64,000 nt of DNA, from the NCBI RefSeq assembly GCF_002002735.1, contig NZ_MUNY01000036.1, positions 1 through 64,000 of the forward strand. The letters run 5' to 3'. Position numbers and translations under genes: made by a program. Below the pieces are notes generated by a model. The model had not been told where the DNA came from, did not search any database, and saw only the letters and a program-made list of their open reading frames with translations. This DNA comes from Algoriphagus sp. A40 (GTDB lineage: Bacteria; Bacteroidota; Bacteroidia; Cytophagales; Cyclobacteriaceae). Shown one piece after another: positions 34,824 through 44,234 of this stretch (positions are counted from its first letter, which is position 1; the number at the start of each line of letters is the position of its first letter).

Positions 34824-36023
34824 ATGAAACCAGGCTTGCTCCTCGGACTTTTTTTAGTCCTTACTTTAAAACTCTCCGCTCAAACCGATTCGGTTACCTT
34901 TCGGCCCAACAAAATTAACCAGTTCAAGCTGGTTCCTCTTCCTGCCATAGGTTCAAATCCAGCCAACGGATGGCTTTTTGGTTTGGCACCCTCAGCCACT
35001 TGGTATATGGGCGATCCCGCCACCACCAAGATGTCCAACTTCGTGGGCAATTTCCTCTATACGACCAAAAAGCAATGGATCTTCAGCTCCCGAAGCAATA
35101 TTTTCCTGAATGAAAACAAAACGATACTGATCGGAGACTGGCGGTATTTCATCACTTCCCAACCTACCTATGGCCTGGGTTCCAGCACTCCAAATGACCC
35201 AATCGAAAATCCAAACCAACCCGGAGTTTGGTGGGGAGAACAGCAAATGGATTTTAGGCTGATCCGATTTTATGAAGCAATTCTCAAACGAATCGGAGAT
35301 TCGAAATTCTACCTTGGTGCAGGGTACCATCTTGACATTCATTCCAAAATCGAAAGTTTCCAGGACGAAGAAATCACCGGGGAACTGGAGTTTGTCCATG
35401 ACCGATACAACTCTGATCTGGGATTTGACACTGATAAATACACAGTTTCCGGGATCAGTCTAAACATGGTCATGGAAAACCGTGACAATTCAGTTTCTCC
35501 ATACGAAAAGAACTTTGGTTGGATCCAATACAAAATCAATCCGACCTTTTTTGGTTCAGACCAAAGTTCATCCTTGCTGCTGATGGATTACAGGCACTAC
35601 ATCAATCTGAGCGAGAGCCGGAAAAGGCACCTGATTGCACTTTGGGGGATGGGTAACTTTTTGGTATCAGGCGACGTGCCCTATATGAATCTTCCGGGTA
35701 TAGGATGGGACATGTTTGGTCGAACAGGAAGGGCTTATGCGCAGGGCAGATTCAGAGGTGAAAGCATGGTTTACACAGAGGCGGAATGGAGATTTCCACT
35801 TCAGCAAAACAAAGAGACTTTTGGAGGAACGATCTTTGTCAATGCAGCAAGCTTTAGCAGCAAAACCAACAACGAAAAGCTTTTCGAAAAATTCAATCCC
35901 GGTTATGGAGTGGGCTTAAGAGTAATGATCAACAAACAAAACAGGACGACAATTTCGGCCGATTACGGCTTTGGACAAAAGGGCAATTCAGGCTTTTACC
36001 TGAATGTGAACGAAAGCTTTTAA
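34824..36023 (+). CDS. D15/BamA-like outer membrane barrel without POTRA
   Basis: 399 aa with signal peptide (GLLLGLFLVLTLKLSAQ). The whole mature protein reads as barrel strands. The segment GRTGRAYAQGRFRGESMVYT, then EAEWRFPL, resembles the RGY/RGF lid-loop region and the following strands of Omp85 proteins. The C-terminus is YLNVNESF with terminal Phe. Omp85 proteins normally carry N-terminal POTRA domains, but here only ~20 residues precede the barrel. It may be a stand-alone patatin-like or surface-antigen barrel; its role is unknown. Confidence 0.72.
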   Translation: MKPGLLLGLFLVLTLKLSAQTDSVTFRPNKINQFKLVPLPAIGSNPANGWLFGLAPSATWYMGDPATTKMSNFVGNFLYTTKKQWIFSSRSNIFLNENKTILIGDWRYFITSQPTYGLGSSTPNDPIENPNQPGVWWGEQQMDFRLIRFYEAILKRIGDSKFYLGAGYHLDIHSKIESFQDEEITGELEFVHDRYNSDLGFDTDKYTVSGISLNMVMENRDNSVSPYEKNFGWIQYKINPTFFGSDQSSSLLLMDYRHYINLSESRKRHLIALWGMGNFLVSGDVPYMNLPGIGWDMFGRTGRAYAQGRFRGESMVYTEAEWRFPLQQNKETFGGTIFVNAASFSSKTNNEKLFEKFNPGYGVGLRVMINKQNRTTISADYGFGQKGNSGFYLNVNESF

Positions 36024-36149
36024 TCAGTATAGTTTAACAAAATACCCTTGCAAAGCTGATTTTTATCATGAATTTATTTTAGACAAAACCGCAGCTTTAC
36101 ACCTGAAATTTTAATCTCAATTCTTTATTCCAGCTCAATTTTAAAAACT

Positions 36150-36620
36150 ATGAAAAAATTATTACTCTCAGCCTTCATCTTGTTTGCTGTAGGCTTTGGA
36201 AATGCATTCGCACAAACTGTTGATGAAGAAATCAAACTGGTACAGGAGGCTTTTGGCAAAGACAAAAAAACGCTAATTGAGTCTTACATGAACCTTTCTC
36301 CGGAAAAAGCAGCTTCATTCTGGCCTATTTATGAGGAATTTGAAGCAGAAAGGAAAGTGATTGGCAAGGAGCGAATCATGATCATCAATGAATACATCGA
36401 AAAATTCACTCATATCGGAGATGCAGAGGCAGATGCTTTGACTACAAGATCACTGAAAAACGACGCGGCCCTGAACAAACTCTACAGCACCTACTATTCA
36501 AAGTTAAAAAAGGCAACTTCCGCAATGGATGCAGCTAAATTTATTCAAGTAGAATTTTACATTTCCAATACCATCCGAAACGTAATTCAGCAAGAATTGC
36601 CATTTATCGGAGATATTTAA
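36150..36620 (+). CDS. Spy-like periplasmic helical protein
   Basis: 156 aa with signal peptide (LLSAFILFAVGFGNAFAQT). The mature part is all-helical and charged. NLSPEKAASFWPIYEEFEAE is the pattern common to Bacteroidota Spy/CpxP-like proteins, including those next to ECF sigma factors. No sigma factor is adjacent. It is the first gene of a five-gene envelope cluster. Confidence 0.7.
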   Translation: MKKLLLSAFILFAVGFGNAFAQTVDEEIKLVQEAFGKDKKTLIESYMNLSPEKAASFWPIYEEFEAERKVIGKERIMIINEYIEKFTHIGDAEADALTTRSLKNDAALNKLYSTYYSKLKKATSAMDAAKFIQVEFYISNTIRNVIQQELPFIGDI

Positions 36621-36640
36621 TTACAACTTCTTACCATTTT

Positions 36641-37285
36641 ATGGGTAATTTCTTTAAGCGGTCTAGCACCGCACTCCTTTTGGCGGCATGCATCATGGCA
36701 TGCTCGCCAGAAGGAGCTACTTTCGTCGAGGAACTCGATGTAGTCTATACAAATCACAACCCCGCGTTTGATTTTTCCTCAAAATCCACCTATTCGCTTC
36801 CTGACAATGTAATCAGCATCTCGAATGGAGCATTGCCGGGTGATTCTGAGGAACCCGAATTTTTGCCTCCTCAGTTAGCCAATCCCATCCTCGCTACCCT
36901 TCGCAGCAACATGGATGCCCTCGGATATCGAGAAGTGGCAGAAGCTGCCGGCCCGGATTTGATAATTCTGCCTTCTGCCCTTCAGACCACAGAGATTTAT
37001 TATTACTACGATTGGTGGTATTGGAACTGGTACTATCCCGGCTATGCGCCCGGATGGGGTTGGTATTATCCCGGCTATTACCCTCCTACCGTTTCGGCTG
37101 TTAGATCAGGTAGTATTTTCATTCAAATGACCAGTCCCAAAGACATCAACGCTGACAATGAAATCGCCGTAAACTGGATAGCTATCGTAAACGGACTTCT
37201 CGAAGGTGAACCCGGTACTGCTGCCGGCCGTATAGACCGAACCCTAGATCAGGCTTTTTCACAATCTCCTTACCTGCAGAAATAA
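36641..37285 (+). CDS. DUF4136 lipoprotein with aromatic-rich loop
   Basis: 214 aa with lipoprotein signal (LLLAACIMACSPEG). DUF4136 features are FDFSSKSTYSLPD at the start and EIAVNWIAIVNGLL near the end. A central ~30-residue loop is almost entirely Tyr/Trp/Pro/Gly (YYYYDWWYWNWYYPGY and on). Function unknown; DUF4136 proteins are lipoproteins common in Bacteroidota and Proteobacteria. It lies 20 nt after the Spy-like gene and 2 nt before the next barrel gene. Confidence 0.8.
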   Translation: MGNFFKRSSTALLLAACIMACSPEGATFVEELDVVYTNHNPAFDFSSKSTYSLPDNVISISNGALPGDSEEPEFLPPQLANPILATLRSNMDALGYREVAEAAGPDLIILPSALQTTEIYYYYDWWYWNWYYPGYAPGWGWYYPGYYPPTVSAVRSGSIFIQMTSPKDINADNEIAVNWIAIVNGLLEGEPGTAAGRIDRTLDQAFSQSPYLQK

Positions 37286-37287
37286 CC

Positions 37288-37881
37288 ATGAAGAAGCACC
37301 TGATTTTATTCTTTGTTTTGATAGGCGTGGGAGTAAATACTTATGCCCAAAACTCACTGTACAGCTTCAACTATGCTGTGACTATGCCAACGGGAAATAC
37401 CGCTGATTTCATTGACGTGGTTTCTGGAAGGGGATTTGTATTTGAATACCAGAAGTTTATCAAAAGCCATGTAGCCATCGGCGGGGAAGTAGGTCACACT
37501 ACGATCTTTGAGCGAACTGAAAACGAAGTCTATACCCGCGAGACAGCATCCCTGTCCGGCATCCAATATCGGTATCAATATTCCTATCCGATCATGGTAA
37601 CTGGTGCCTATTACCATTCTTTCACCGATTTGTTTAGACCTTATTTCTCTTTGGGTATCGGCACAGTGGCCAACAAAAGAACGATAGAAATGGGAATGTA
37701 CGAATCGGATGAGACGCATTGGCAATTTGGATTCAGACCAGAACTCGGCACATTGATTCAGCCCAGCGATAATGTTGCCTTTCGGGTTGGTGCAAAGTAT
37801 TACGGAACCTTGGAAGGTGGTGGGCTGGAAGGCCAGTCCAATCTGAGCTTCAATATCGGATTGGTAATTCTGAACAATTGA
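37288..37881 (+). CDS. Small outer-membrane beta-barrel protein
   Basis: 197 aa with signal peptide (LILFFVLIGVGVNTYAQ) and 8-10 amphipathic strands (FVFEYQKFIKSHVAIGGEVG, RPYFSLGIGTVANKR, LSFNIGLVILNN). It is translationally adjacent (2 nt) to the DUF4136 gene upstream, suggesting the lipoprotein and barrel act together. Function unknown. Confidence 0.8.
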   Translation: MKKHLILFFVLIGVGVNTYAQNSLYSFNYAVTMPTGNTADFIDVVSGRGFVFEYQKFIKSHVAIGGEVGHTTIFERTENEVYTRETASLSGIQYRYQYSYPIMVTGAYYHSFTDLFRPYFSLGIGTVANKRTIEMGMYESDETHWQFGFRPELGTLIQPSDNVAFRVGAKYYGTLEGGGLEGQSNLSFNIGLVILNN

Positions 37882-37890
37882 AAGCAAAAA

Positions 37891-37915
37891 ACCCGGAAGA
37901 AAAATCCGGCTTGTT
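37891..37915 (+). terminator. Weak hairpin after small barrel gene
   Basis: Stem CCGGA/TCCGG with an A-rich loop and a short, imperfect T tract. It may only attenuate. Confidence 0.35.
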
Positions 37916-37962
37916 AATAGTTTCGAGTTGATTGAAATATTAGTATCCTAACTCAATTTTCG

Positions 37963-38514
37963 ATGAAAAGAAACCTGATTCTTCTGATTTTGCCCCTAGT
38001 AATCTGGAGCTCATGCGCCCCTACCCGAGTAGTGGTGGAGAAAAACAAGTACGAAGATTTCAAATTGGGACAATACTCAAGCTTTGATTTTGCCCAAATC
38101 GATACCCCAAATGACAGTTTGGTGCCTTATCAGCAAATCGTTACCCAGTTGAAAGAAAACATCACCTCAGCCTTGGTAGCAAGGGGATTGAAACTTGATC
38201 CTTCCGCTCCGGACCTTAAAATCAATCTGGGAGTTGTGGTGGCTGACAAAGTCCAAACTCGGGAAACCAATGTAACTTCTGATCCATTTACGTACTCCGG
38301 TCAGCGTTCCTACTATTGGGAAGTCAAAGAAATACCCGTCAACACCTACCGTGAAGGAAGCTTAACTATCCACTTTGTAAACAACCCAGGAAATGTCCTG
38401 GTTTGGGCGGGATTGATTTCTGAAGTTGTACCCAAAAAAGAAGAGGAAAAACCAGCGGCAATTCAAGATGCTGTTGACCAAATATTTAAATACCTTGACA
38501 TTAATAACAAATAA
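37963..38514 (+). CDS. DUF4136 family lipoprotein
   Basis: 183 aa with lipobox VIWSSCAPT. FKLGQYSSFDFAQIDTPND and the tail EGSLTIHFVNNPGNVLVWAG match DUF4136. It lacks the long aromatic loop of its cluster paralogue but has a YSGQRSYYWEV segment in the same place. It is followed after 10 nt by the third lipoprotein gene. Confidence 0.82.
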   Translation: MKRNLILLILPLVIWSSCAPTRVVVEKNKYEDFKLGQYSSFDFAQIDTPNDSLVPYQQIVTQLKENITSALVARGLKLDPSAPDLKINLGVVVADKVQTRETNVTSDPFTYSGQRSYYWEVKEIPVNTYREGSLTIHFVNNPGNVLVWAGLISEVVPKKEEEKPAAIQDAVDQIFKYLDINNK

Positions 38515-38524
38515 CTTTACAACT

Positions 38525-39175
38525 ATGAAAAAACTATCTTTTCTAGCCAGTCTTGCAATCGTATTTGCTCTGGCTTCTTGTGCTCCCAGCACCAAAATGA
38601 TCGGCTCATGGTCTAGTCCGGACAAGCCGTCCGCTGCCTATCAAAAAATCATGGTAACCGGTCTTACCAGTAACCTTGTCAACAGACAGGCTTTTGAAGA
38701 AGAGTTGGTAGCCACTTTGATCGAAGACGGAGTCCCAGCAACCAGCAGTTTGACCCTTATTCCTGTGGGATCTGCAGCGACTGAAGCGGGAATGGCCAAG
38801 GCGCTCGAAACTGTCAGAAGTTCAGGCCACGACGGGATCTTGACTGTAGCCCTTTTGGACCAGACTTCAGAGACCCGCTATGTTCAGGGTACAACTTCCT
38901 ACGCACCAATGGGATATGGTGGATATTACGGTAGATATTCCGGATACTATGGCTATTATGGCGCGATGACCTATGATCCGGGTTATTACACGACCGATAA
39001 GCTTTACTACATCGAAGTCAACCTTTATGATGCAAAAACTGAAGGTCTGGTTTGGTCATCCCAATCAGAAACAACCAATCCAAGTAACTTGGAGGCATTC
39101 TCCCATACTTTTGCAGGTGTCGTTGTTGATCAATTAGTCAAAGACGGAATCATCTCCGAAGGAGCCAAAAAGTAA
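38525..39175 (+). CDS. DUF4136-type lipoprotein with Tyr/Gly-rich loop
   Basis: 216 aa from ATG 38525; the longer frame overlaps the upstream gene. The lipobox is FALASCAPS. The fold resembles DUF4136-type proteins (KIMVTGLTSNLVNRQAFEEE, LYYIEVNLYDAKTEGLVWSS). A central loop, GYGGYYGRYSGYYGYYGAM, is nearly all Tyr and Gly, echoing the aromatic loop at 36641-37285. It is the last gene of the cluster before a strong terminator. Confidence 0.78.
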   Translation: MKKLSFLASLAIVFALASCAPSTKMIGSWSSPDKPSAAYQKIMVTGLTSNLVNRQAFEEELVATLIEDGVPATSSLTLIPVGSAATEAGMAKALETVRSSGHDGILTVALLDQTSETRYVQGTTSYAPMGYGGYYGRYSGYYGYYGAMTYDPGYYTTDKLYYIEVNLYDAKTEGLVWSSQSETTNPSNLEAFSHTFAGVVVDQLVKDGIISEGAKK

Positions 39176-39192
39176 GCATTCCTTTTAAAAGC

Positions 39193-39229
39193 AAAATCCC
39201 CCGAATTTTTCAATTTCGGGGGATTTTTT
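39193..39229. terminator. Bidirectional terminator between lipoprotein cluster and ppc
   Basis: Stem AAAATCCCCCGAA/TTCGGGGGATTTT with loop TTTTTCAA, A-rich on one side and T-rich on the other. It serves both convergent genes. Confidence 0.85.
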
Positions 39230-41764
39230 TTATGCTGCGTTTCGGGTGGCATTTATTATCCCGAACATGGTTCGAAGAATCAGTTTGTCCAGGATTTCAG
39301 CTGAGGCTCCTTTTTCTAGTCCAATTTGAATAGCATATTGTTGGATGGTGATCAAAGGCAACACGATGCGCTCACGGATCTCAATAGAGGATTTGGACAC
39401 AGGATTGTCTTCCAAAAGCTCACCCATACCAGATACCTGCTTCAATTTTTCAACCGAGCATTCAAATTCTTTGAACAACAACTCCCAAAACTCCCCGTAC
39501 TCCGGATTGTCTTTTAAATAAGCTGTGGCTGGGTAAAAACACTTATTCAGGGATTGCATCGAATTTCCCAACAGAGTTCGGAAAAAGAGGCTGTTTTGGT
39601 AAAGGATTTTCAAATCCTCGATTTTTCCTTCCTTTTCCAAAGCTGAAATAGCGGAACCCACTCCATAGAATCCCGGAATATTCTGCTTCATCTGGGCCCA
39701 TGAGCCGACAAAAGGTATGGCACGAAGATCTTCAAATTTAAGTCCGGAAGCTCCTCCCCTTTTGAGGGGTCTGGAACCGATATTGGCCATTCCAAAAAAC
39801 TTCAATGGCGCTACATGCTCCAGGTAAGGGACAAATTTGGGATGACCTTTTAAGGCTTTGTAGGCCTCATAACCACTGTCGGCAAGTTCCTGAATCAATG
39901 CTCTTTGCTCATCGTTGAGATTCTTTTCCCCGTCTGGGTAAAGGTGATTTTCCACGCCAGCGCTCAGCAACTGTTCAAAATTGTAGGTACAGGAAGCCTG
40001 TTTGCCGTAATTGGATGAAATCGTCTGACCCTGAATAGTCACCTGGATTTCTGAATTTTCCACTTTTTGGCCAAGTGAAGCATAGAAATTATGCAAGTTC
40101 CCTCCTCCTCTTGCCACAGGTCCGCCTCTTCCGTCAAAGAACACCACTTCGATGTCATTTTCTCTGGAGACTCTGGTAAGTTCTTCTTTGGCAACCAAAA
40201 TAGACCAGTTTGCTTTCAGGTAGCCTCCATCCTTAGTTCCGTCCGAAAATCCCAGCATAATGCTTTGCTTTTTACCCCGGTTGATGAGGTGGGTTTTGTA
40301 TTCCGGCATTTGATAGAGTTGGGTCATGATCTGCGGCGCCTTTTGCAGGTCATCGATCGTTTCAAACAGCGGAACGATGTCCAAGGGAAGATTTCCGGGC
40401 TTTGCACCCATTGTCAACTTCGCCATTTGATACACTTCCAACAAATGTAGGACCGACTGGCAGTTGGAGATGATATACCGGTGAAGTCCTGCTTCGCCAT
40501 TCGTTTTCTGCACTGACTTGACAGTCCCCATGGACTGCAGCATTTCCTTGTGAAAAGGCTCCTCGAAGTGTTCGACTGATGGAAGCGCTTTCGTTTTCAT
40601 CACTTTGTCAATCAGTTCATCCTCAGTTCCGGTAAATTCCTTACCCTGAATGCTAAAGACCTCTTCCCACAATCCGTCATGCTTGCGGCTGTCCTGACGC
40701 AGATCCATGTGGGCAAAATGGAACCCGAAAATCCGCACCTTGAGGATAAACCTGTCCAAGAGATCAAGAAACAAGCCGTCGTGATATTTAATCAAAGCTT
40801 CCCGAGCCTCCAGCAAAATCGCCAAAAGGTCATCTACGGATCCATAGATTTCTTTATTCTCAAATAGTGTGTAGTATATTCCCCGCTCCGCCTTCACGAT
40901 ATGCTCCTCCACATGCTTGAAAGTCAGCCTCTTTCTGAGCTTTCGCAAATCGCGGTAATAGCACCGCATAAGCCATTTTTTCAGGCGATCTGCCACCTGA
41001 AGCGTAGTCTCATGAGTCACAAAAGGATTTCCGTCCCGATCACCTCCTGGCCAAAAACCTACTTTAAGGATCGCAGGATTTTCCCAAGTATGCAGTGGTT
41101 GGCCCAGCCCGGTAAGCAGTCGGATAATAATATCCGGAATACTGTGATAGAATACATTTTCCAGATACCAGATCAAACTAATGGCTTCATCAAACGGAGT
41201 CGGTTTTTCCCTGTTGATAAAGCCCGTTTTTCCGAGTTGTTGCAGAAGCAGGTTGATACTTTCAAGATCATCCGTGCGAATGGCATGCTCCAGGTCTGTG
41301 ATAATCCCAAGGACATTTCCTGGGTAAAACTGAGTTGGGTGAGCGGTAAGCGTTAATCTTACCGAGAACGTTTTCAGCTTTTCGATCAAAGCATCCTTTT
41401 TTCTGTCAGTTTCAACCCGGTTGATCAGGGCTTTGATGGAGCCTTTTCCTGAGATGTCGTTGATTTTTTCGTAGGCTGCATCTTCGATCGAGTCAAAAAG
41501 CACCACCTGACGCTCGACATATTGGATCATTTCAAAGAGGAAATCGAAGCGGCTCTTTTCATTTTCCCCCGGCATCATTTCCTCAAAAAATCCATCGATA
41601 ATTTCCTTTGGAGATTTTCCGGAGGCATACCCGCGTTCACAAGCCTTTCCCAAAAATGGCAAAAGAGTCCCTGTAACGTAGATATCGTCAAATGGAAGAT
41701 CTAAAAAAAGGCTGTTGTAAATGGTAAATCGCTTGGCGACTTGAGTGTCATAAACTTGAAACAT
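39230..41764 (-). CDS. ppc: Phosphoenolpyruvate carboxylase
   Basis: 844 aa, in the normal range for bacterial PEPC. It fixes bicarbonate onto PEP to make oxaloacetate, refilling the TCA cycle. Motifs are LTLTAHPTQFYPG (catalytic His), GFWPGGDRDGNPFVTHET, FFDGRGGPVARGGG, MLGFSDGTKDGGYLKANW and FVGSWAQMKQNIPGFYGVG. The C-terminus is RNAA rather than the usual RNTG, whose terminal Gly is strongly conserved in many PEPCs. Monocistronic. Confidence 0.95.
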   Translation of the reverse strand: MFQVYDTQVAKRFTIYNSLFLDLPFDDIYVTGTLLPFLGKACERGYASGKSPKEIIDGFFEEMMPGENEKSRFDFLFEMIQYVERQVVLFDSIEDAAYEKINDISGKGSIKALINRVETDRKKDALIEKLKTFSVRLTLTAHPTQFYPGNVLGIITDLEHAIRTDDLESINLLLQQLGKTGFINREKPTPFDEAISLIWYLENVFYHSIPDIIIRLLTGLGQPLHTWENPAILKVGFWPGGDRDGNPFVTHETTLQVADRLKKWLMRCYYRDLRKLRKRLTFKHVEEHIVKAERGIYYTLFENKEIYGSVDDLLAILLEAREALIKYHDGLFLDLLDRFILKVRIFGFHFAHMDLRQDSRKHDGLWEEVFSIQGKEFTGTEDELIDKVMKTKALPSVEHFEEPFHKEMLQSMGTVKSVQKTNGEAGLHRYIISNCQSVLHLLEVYQMAKLTMGAKPGNLPLDIVPLFETIDDLQKAPQIMTQLYQMPEYKTHLINRGKKQSIMLGFSDGTKDGGYLKANWSILVAKEELTRVSRENDIEVVFFDGRGGPVARGGGNLHNFYASLGQKVENSEIQVTIQGQTISSNYGKQASCTYNFEQLLSAGVENHLYPDGEKNLNDEQRALIQELADSGYEAYKALKGHPKFVPYLEHVAPLKFFGMANIGSRPLKRGGASGLKFEDLRAIPFVGSWAQMKQNIPGFYGVGSAISALEKEGKIEDLKILYQNSLFFRTLLGNSMQSLNKCFYPATAYLKDNPEYGEFWELLFKEFECSVEKLKQVSGMGELLEDNPVSKSSIEIRERIVLPLITIQQYAIQIGLEKGASAEILDKLILRTMFGIINATRNAA

Positions 41765-41936
41765 TCAGGGTCAGATTTAATAGGTCTGGCAAATTAGTAA
41801 AATTTCCATTTTATAGAACAAAAATTAAAAATTCAACAAGTATTAGTCTCACTTTTTTACAATTTGACAGATTTTATTCCGCTTTTCGATCAAAAAAGAA
41901 AAGAGAGCAAGACAAAATTATTTTTAATTTCAAGTT

Positions 41937-43085
41937 ATGAAATTCTTCTATCTCCTGACTGCGGCTTTTGCAATCGCTGCCTGCTCTTCTCCAAAACAAG
42001 AAACCCAAGTGACAGTTATCCCACCTGCTCCAATAAGTTACAATTTCCTGGTTGGAACCTATACCGATTCTCCGGTAGACGGAATCAATCACCTCTATTT
42101 TTCTCCCTCGGAAAATATCCTAACTGTGGAGACAGTTGCAGCCGGCATCGCAAATCCATCTTTTGTGATTGCTTCAAAGGATGGAAAAAGGGTCTTTTCC
42201 CTTGAGGAAGAATCTGGTACACCAGGAGGTCAGGTGCTGAGTTTCCTCAGAAATCCGGAAGATAATTCTCTGACTTTGATAGATCAAAAAGAATCTGGAG
42301 GAGATCACCCCTGCCATATTTCCATTTCACCAAATGAGGATTTTGTGATTTTGGGCAATTATACCGGTGGAAGTCTGAGTGTTTTCAAAGTTTCCCCAGA
42401 AGGAAAATTGGAACATGCCCAGACGATCAAACACCAAGGAAAAAGCGTCAATCCAGACCGTCAGGAAAAGCCCCACGTACATAGCACCACTTTTGATCCG
42501 GAAGGAAAACGAGTCCTCGTAGCTGATCTGGGTACTGACAAAATCTACGTGTATGACTTTGATCCTGCAAAAGCTGGGCCTTTGTCACTTTCCGGAGAAT
42601 TCCCCGTTACTCCAGGTGATGGGCCTAGACATTTGGCATTTTCAGCGGATGGAAAAGAAGTGTTGGTAGTAGAGGAAATGGCTGCCGCGATGGATGTTTT
42701 TACTTATGAAAATGGAGTTCTGACTCCGAAGCAGCGTCTCTCCTTACTTTCCGAAGGATTTGAAGGTGGTGTGGGAGCGGCAGAAATCCGTCTTTCCCCT
42801 GATGGCAAGCAGGTTTATGTCTCCAACAGGGGCGACGCCAATACGATCTCGGTTTTTGGAAAAAATGCCACTGGCAACTATGTCCACGTCCAAAACATTT
42901 CTTCCGGTGGCTTGATGCCGAGGAATTTCAACCTGACAAAGGATGGAAAATACCTGCTCTCGGCTCATCAGGCCAGCAACGACATTGTGATATTTGAACG
43001 GGATTCGATCACCGGAAAGCTGTTCCAAACTCCCTGGAAAGCAGAACTTAACAAGCCCGTTTACCTTTTCAGATTAGACGATTAA
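41937..43085 (+). CDS. Lactonase family beta-propeller lipoprotein (Pgl/YbhE type)
   Basis: 382 aa with lipoprotein signal (LLTAAFAIAACSSPK). The seven-bladed propeller carries conserved family segments: FLVGTYTDSPVDGINHLYF, GDHPCHISISPNEDFVIL, KPHVHSTTFDPEGKRVLVAD, GDGPRHLAFSADGKEVLVVE and SSGGLMPRNFNLTKDGKYLL. Cytosolic members hydrolyse 6-phosphogluconolactone. The lipoprotein signal here makes that exact role doubtful, and an envelope sugar lactonase is as likely. The end overlaps menC by 4 nt, tail to tail. Confidence 0.85.
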   Translation: MKFFYLLTAAFAIAACSSPKQETQVTVIPPAPISYNFLVGTYTDSPVDGINHLYFSPSENILTVETVAAGIANPSFVIASKDGKRVFSLEEESGTPGGQVLSFLRNPEDNSLTLIDQKESGGDHPCHISISPNEDFVILGNYTGGSLSVFKVSPEGKLEHAQTIKHQGKSVNPDRQEKPHVHSTTFDPEGKRVLVADLGTDKIYVYDFDPAKAGPLSLSGEFPVTPGDGPRHLAFSADGKEVLVVEEMAAAMDVFTYENGVLTPKQRLSLLSEGFEGGVGAAEIRLSPDGKQVYVSNRGDANTISVFGKNATGNYVHVQNISSGGLMPRNFNLTKDGKYLLSAHQASNDIVIFERDSITGKLFQTPWKAELNKPVYLFRLDD

Positions 43086-44164
43086 TTAGGAAGTTCCAAG
43101 GGCTTGGCTGGATTATAATGGATTTTCCCACCTTGGATTTCCAAAGGGGAATCCAGGTTGTTGTGGTACAATTTGCCTGTGCCCAATCCTTGGGGAATAG
43201 TCGGATTAAAAGTGGAAGCCAGTTGGGAAATGGCATTGAGTCCGATATTGCTTTCCAAAGCCGAAGTCATCCACCAACCAATCCCACGCTCCGCAGTCAA
43301 TCGAATCCAATCTTTGGTTTCCAAAATTCCTCCCAACAAAGTCGGTTTTAGAATGATATGCTGAGGTTGGATTTGGTCCAAAAGTTCTGCCTTTTCTACT
43401 ATACCTATCAGTTCCTCATCCAGCGCGATTGCCAAAGGTGTAGCCTTACATAGGTCTCTCATTCCTTTCCAATTTCCTGCCGGAATGGGTTGCTCAATGC
43501 TGTGAATATGAAGTTTTGCCAACCTTTCCAACTTTTGCAAAGCTTCCTCAGGAGCAAAAGCCCCATTGGCATCCACTCTCAGGGTGATTTGATCGGGAGA
43601 AAAACGGGTACGGATATAGGTTAAAAGCTCGATTTCCTGCTCAAAATCTATTGCTCCGATTTTCATTTTGATGCAGTCAAAGCCTTCATTCAGCTTTTGA
43701 TCAATCTGCTGAAGCATAAACTCCCGGTCACCCATCCAAATCAGTCCGTTGATAGGAATTGGCTTTTGAAAATCATAAAAGTCATTTGCCAAAAGCCTCC
43801 TTTTTCCTCCATTCAGCCAATCCAAAATGGCCGTCTCTAGTCCAAACCGAATGGACGGGAATTCAAACGGAATCAATTCCTTCAGTTTGAAAAGGATCGC
43901 TTCCTGATCTAATTCCCAAGTTTCGGTATTTAGCTTTTGGAGAATCTTTGCCAAAATCTCTTCAAAATCATCCCGGTAATCCGGACTCAACTTGACCAAA
44001 GGTGCAGCCTCGCCCCAACCTACAATTTCCGGATTATTGGGATCAAAGGCCTTGATCCAATAGACAACCCTGGTCTTGAGCACTCCCCTGGAAGTCCCTG
44101 CGTCAAACCGAAAAACAAGCGTTCTTTTGATGAAGGAAAATTGGAGCTGAACTGTATTTATCAT
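43082..44164 (-). CDS. menC: o-Succinylbenzoate synthase
   Basis: 360 aa enolase-superfamily enzyme of menaquinone synthesis. Catalytic/metal residues are in DCIKMKIGAIDFEQE (KxK), RVDANGAFAPEEAL (Asp), HSIEQPIPAG (Glu), ALDEELIG (Asp) and HIILKPTLLGG (Lys). ALESNIGLNAISQL fits the MenC/muconate-lactonizing branch. No other men gene is nearby. Other family members (dipeptide epimerase) are possible but less likely. Confidence 0.88.
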   Translation of the reverse strand: MINTVQLQFSFIKRTLVFRFDAGTSRGVLKTRVVYWIKAFDPNNPEIVGWGEAAPLVKLSPDYRDDFEEILAKILQKLNTETWELDQEAILFKLKELIPFEFPSIRFGLETAILDWLNGGKRRLLANDFYDFQKPIPINGLIWMGDREFMLQQIDQKLNEGFDCIKMKIGAIDFEQEIELLTYIRTRFSPDQITLRVDANGAFAPEEALQKLERLAKLHIHSIEQPIPAGNWKGMRDLCKATPLAIALDEELIGIVEKAELLDQIQPQHIILKPTLLGGILETKDWIRLTAERGIGWWMTSALESNIGLNAISQLASTFNPTIPQGLGTGKLYHNNLDSPLEIQGGKIHYNPAKPLELPN

Positions 44165-44234
44165 GGATTAATGACCAAAACAAGAAAGATTGCGAGGTGT
44201 GGGGCTATATTTGCCTCCCGAAAACTACCACCCA

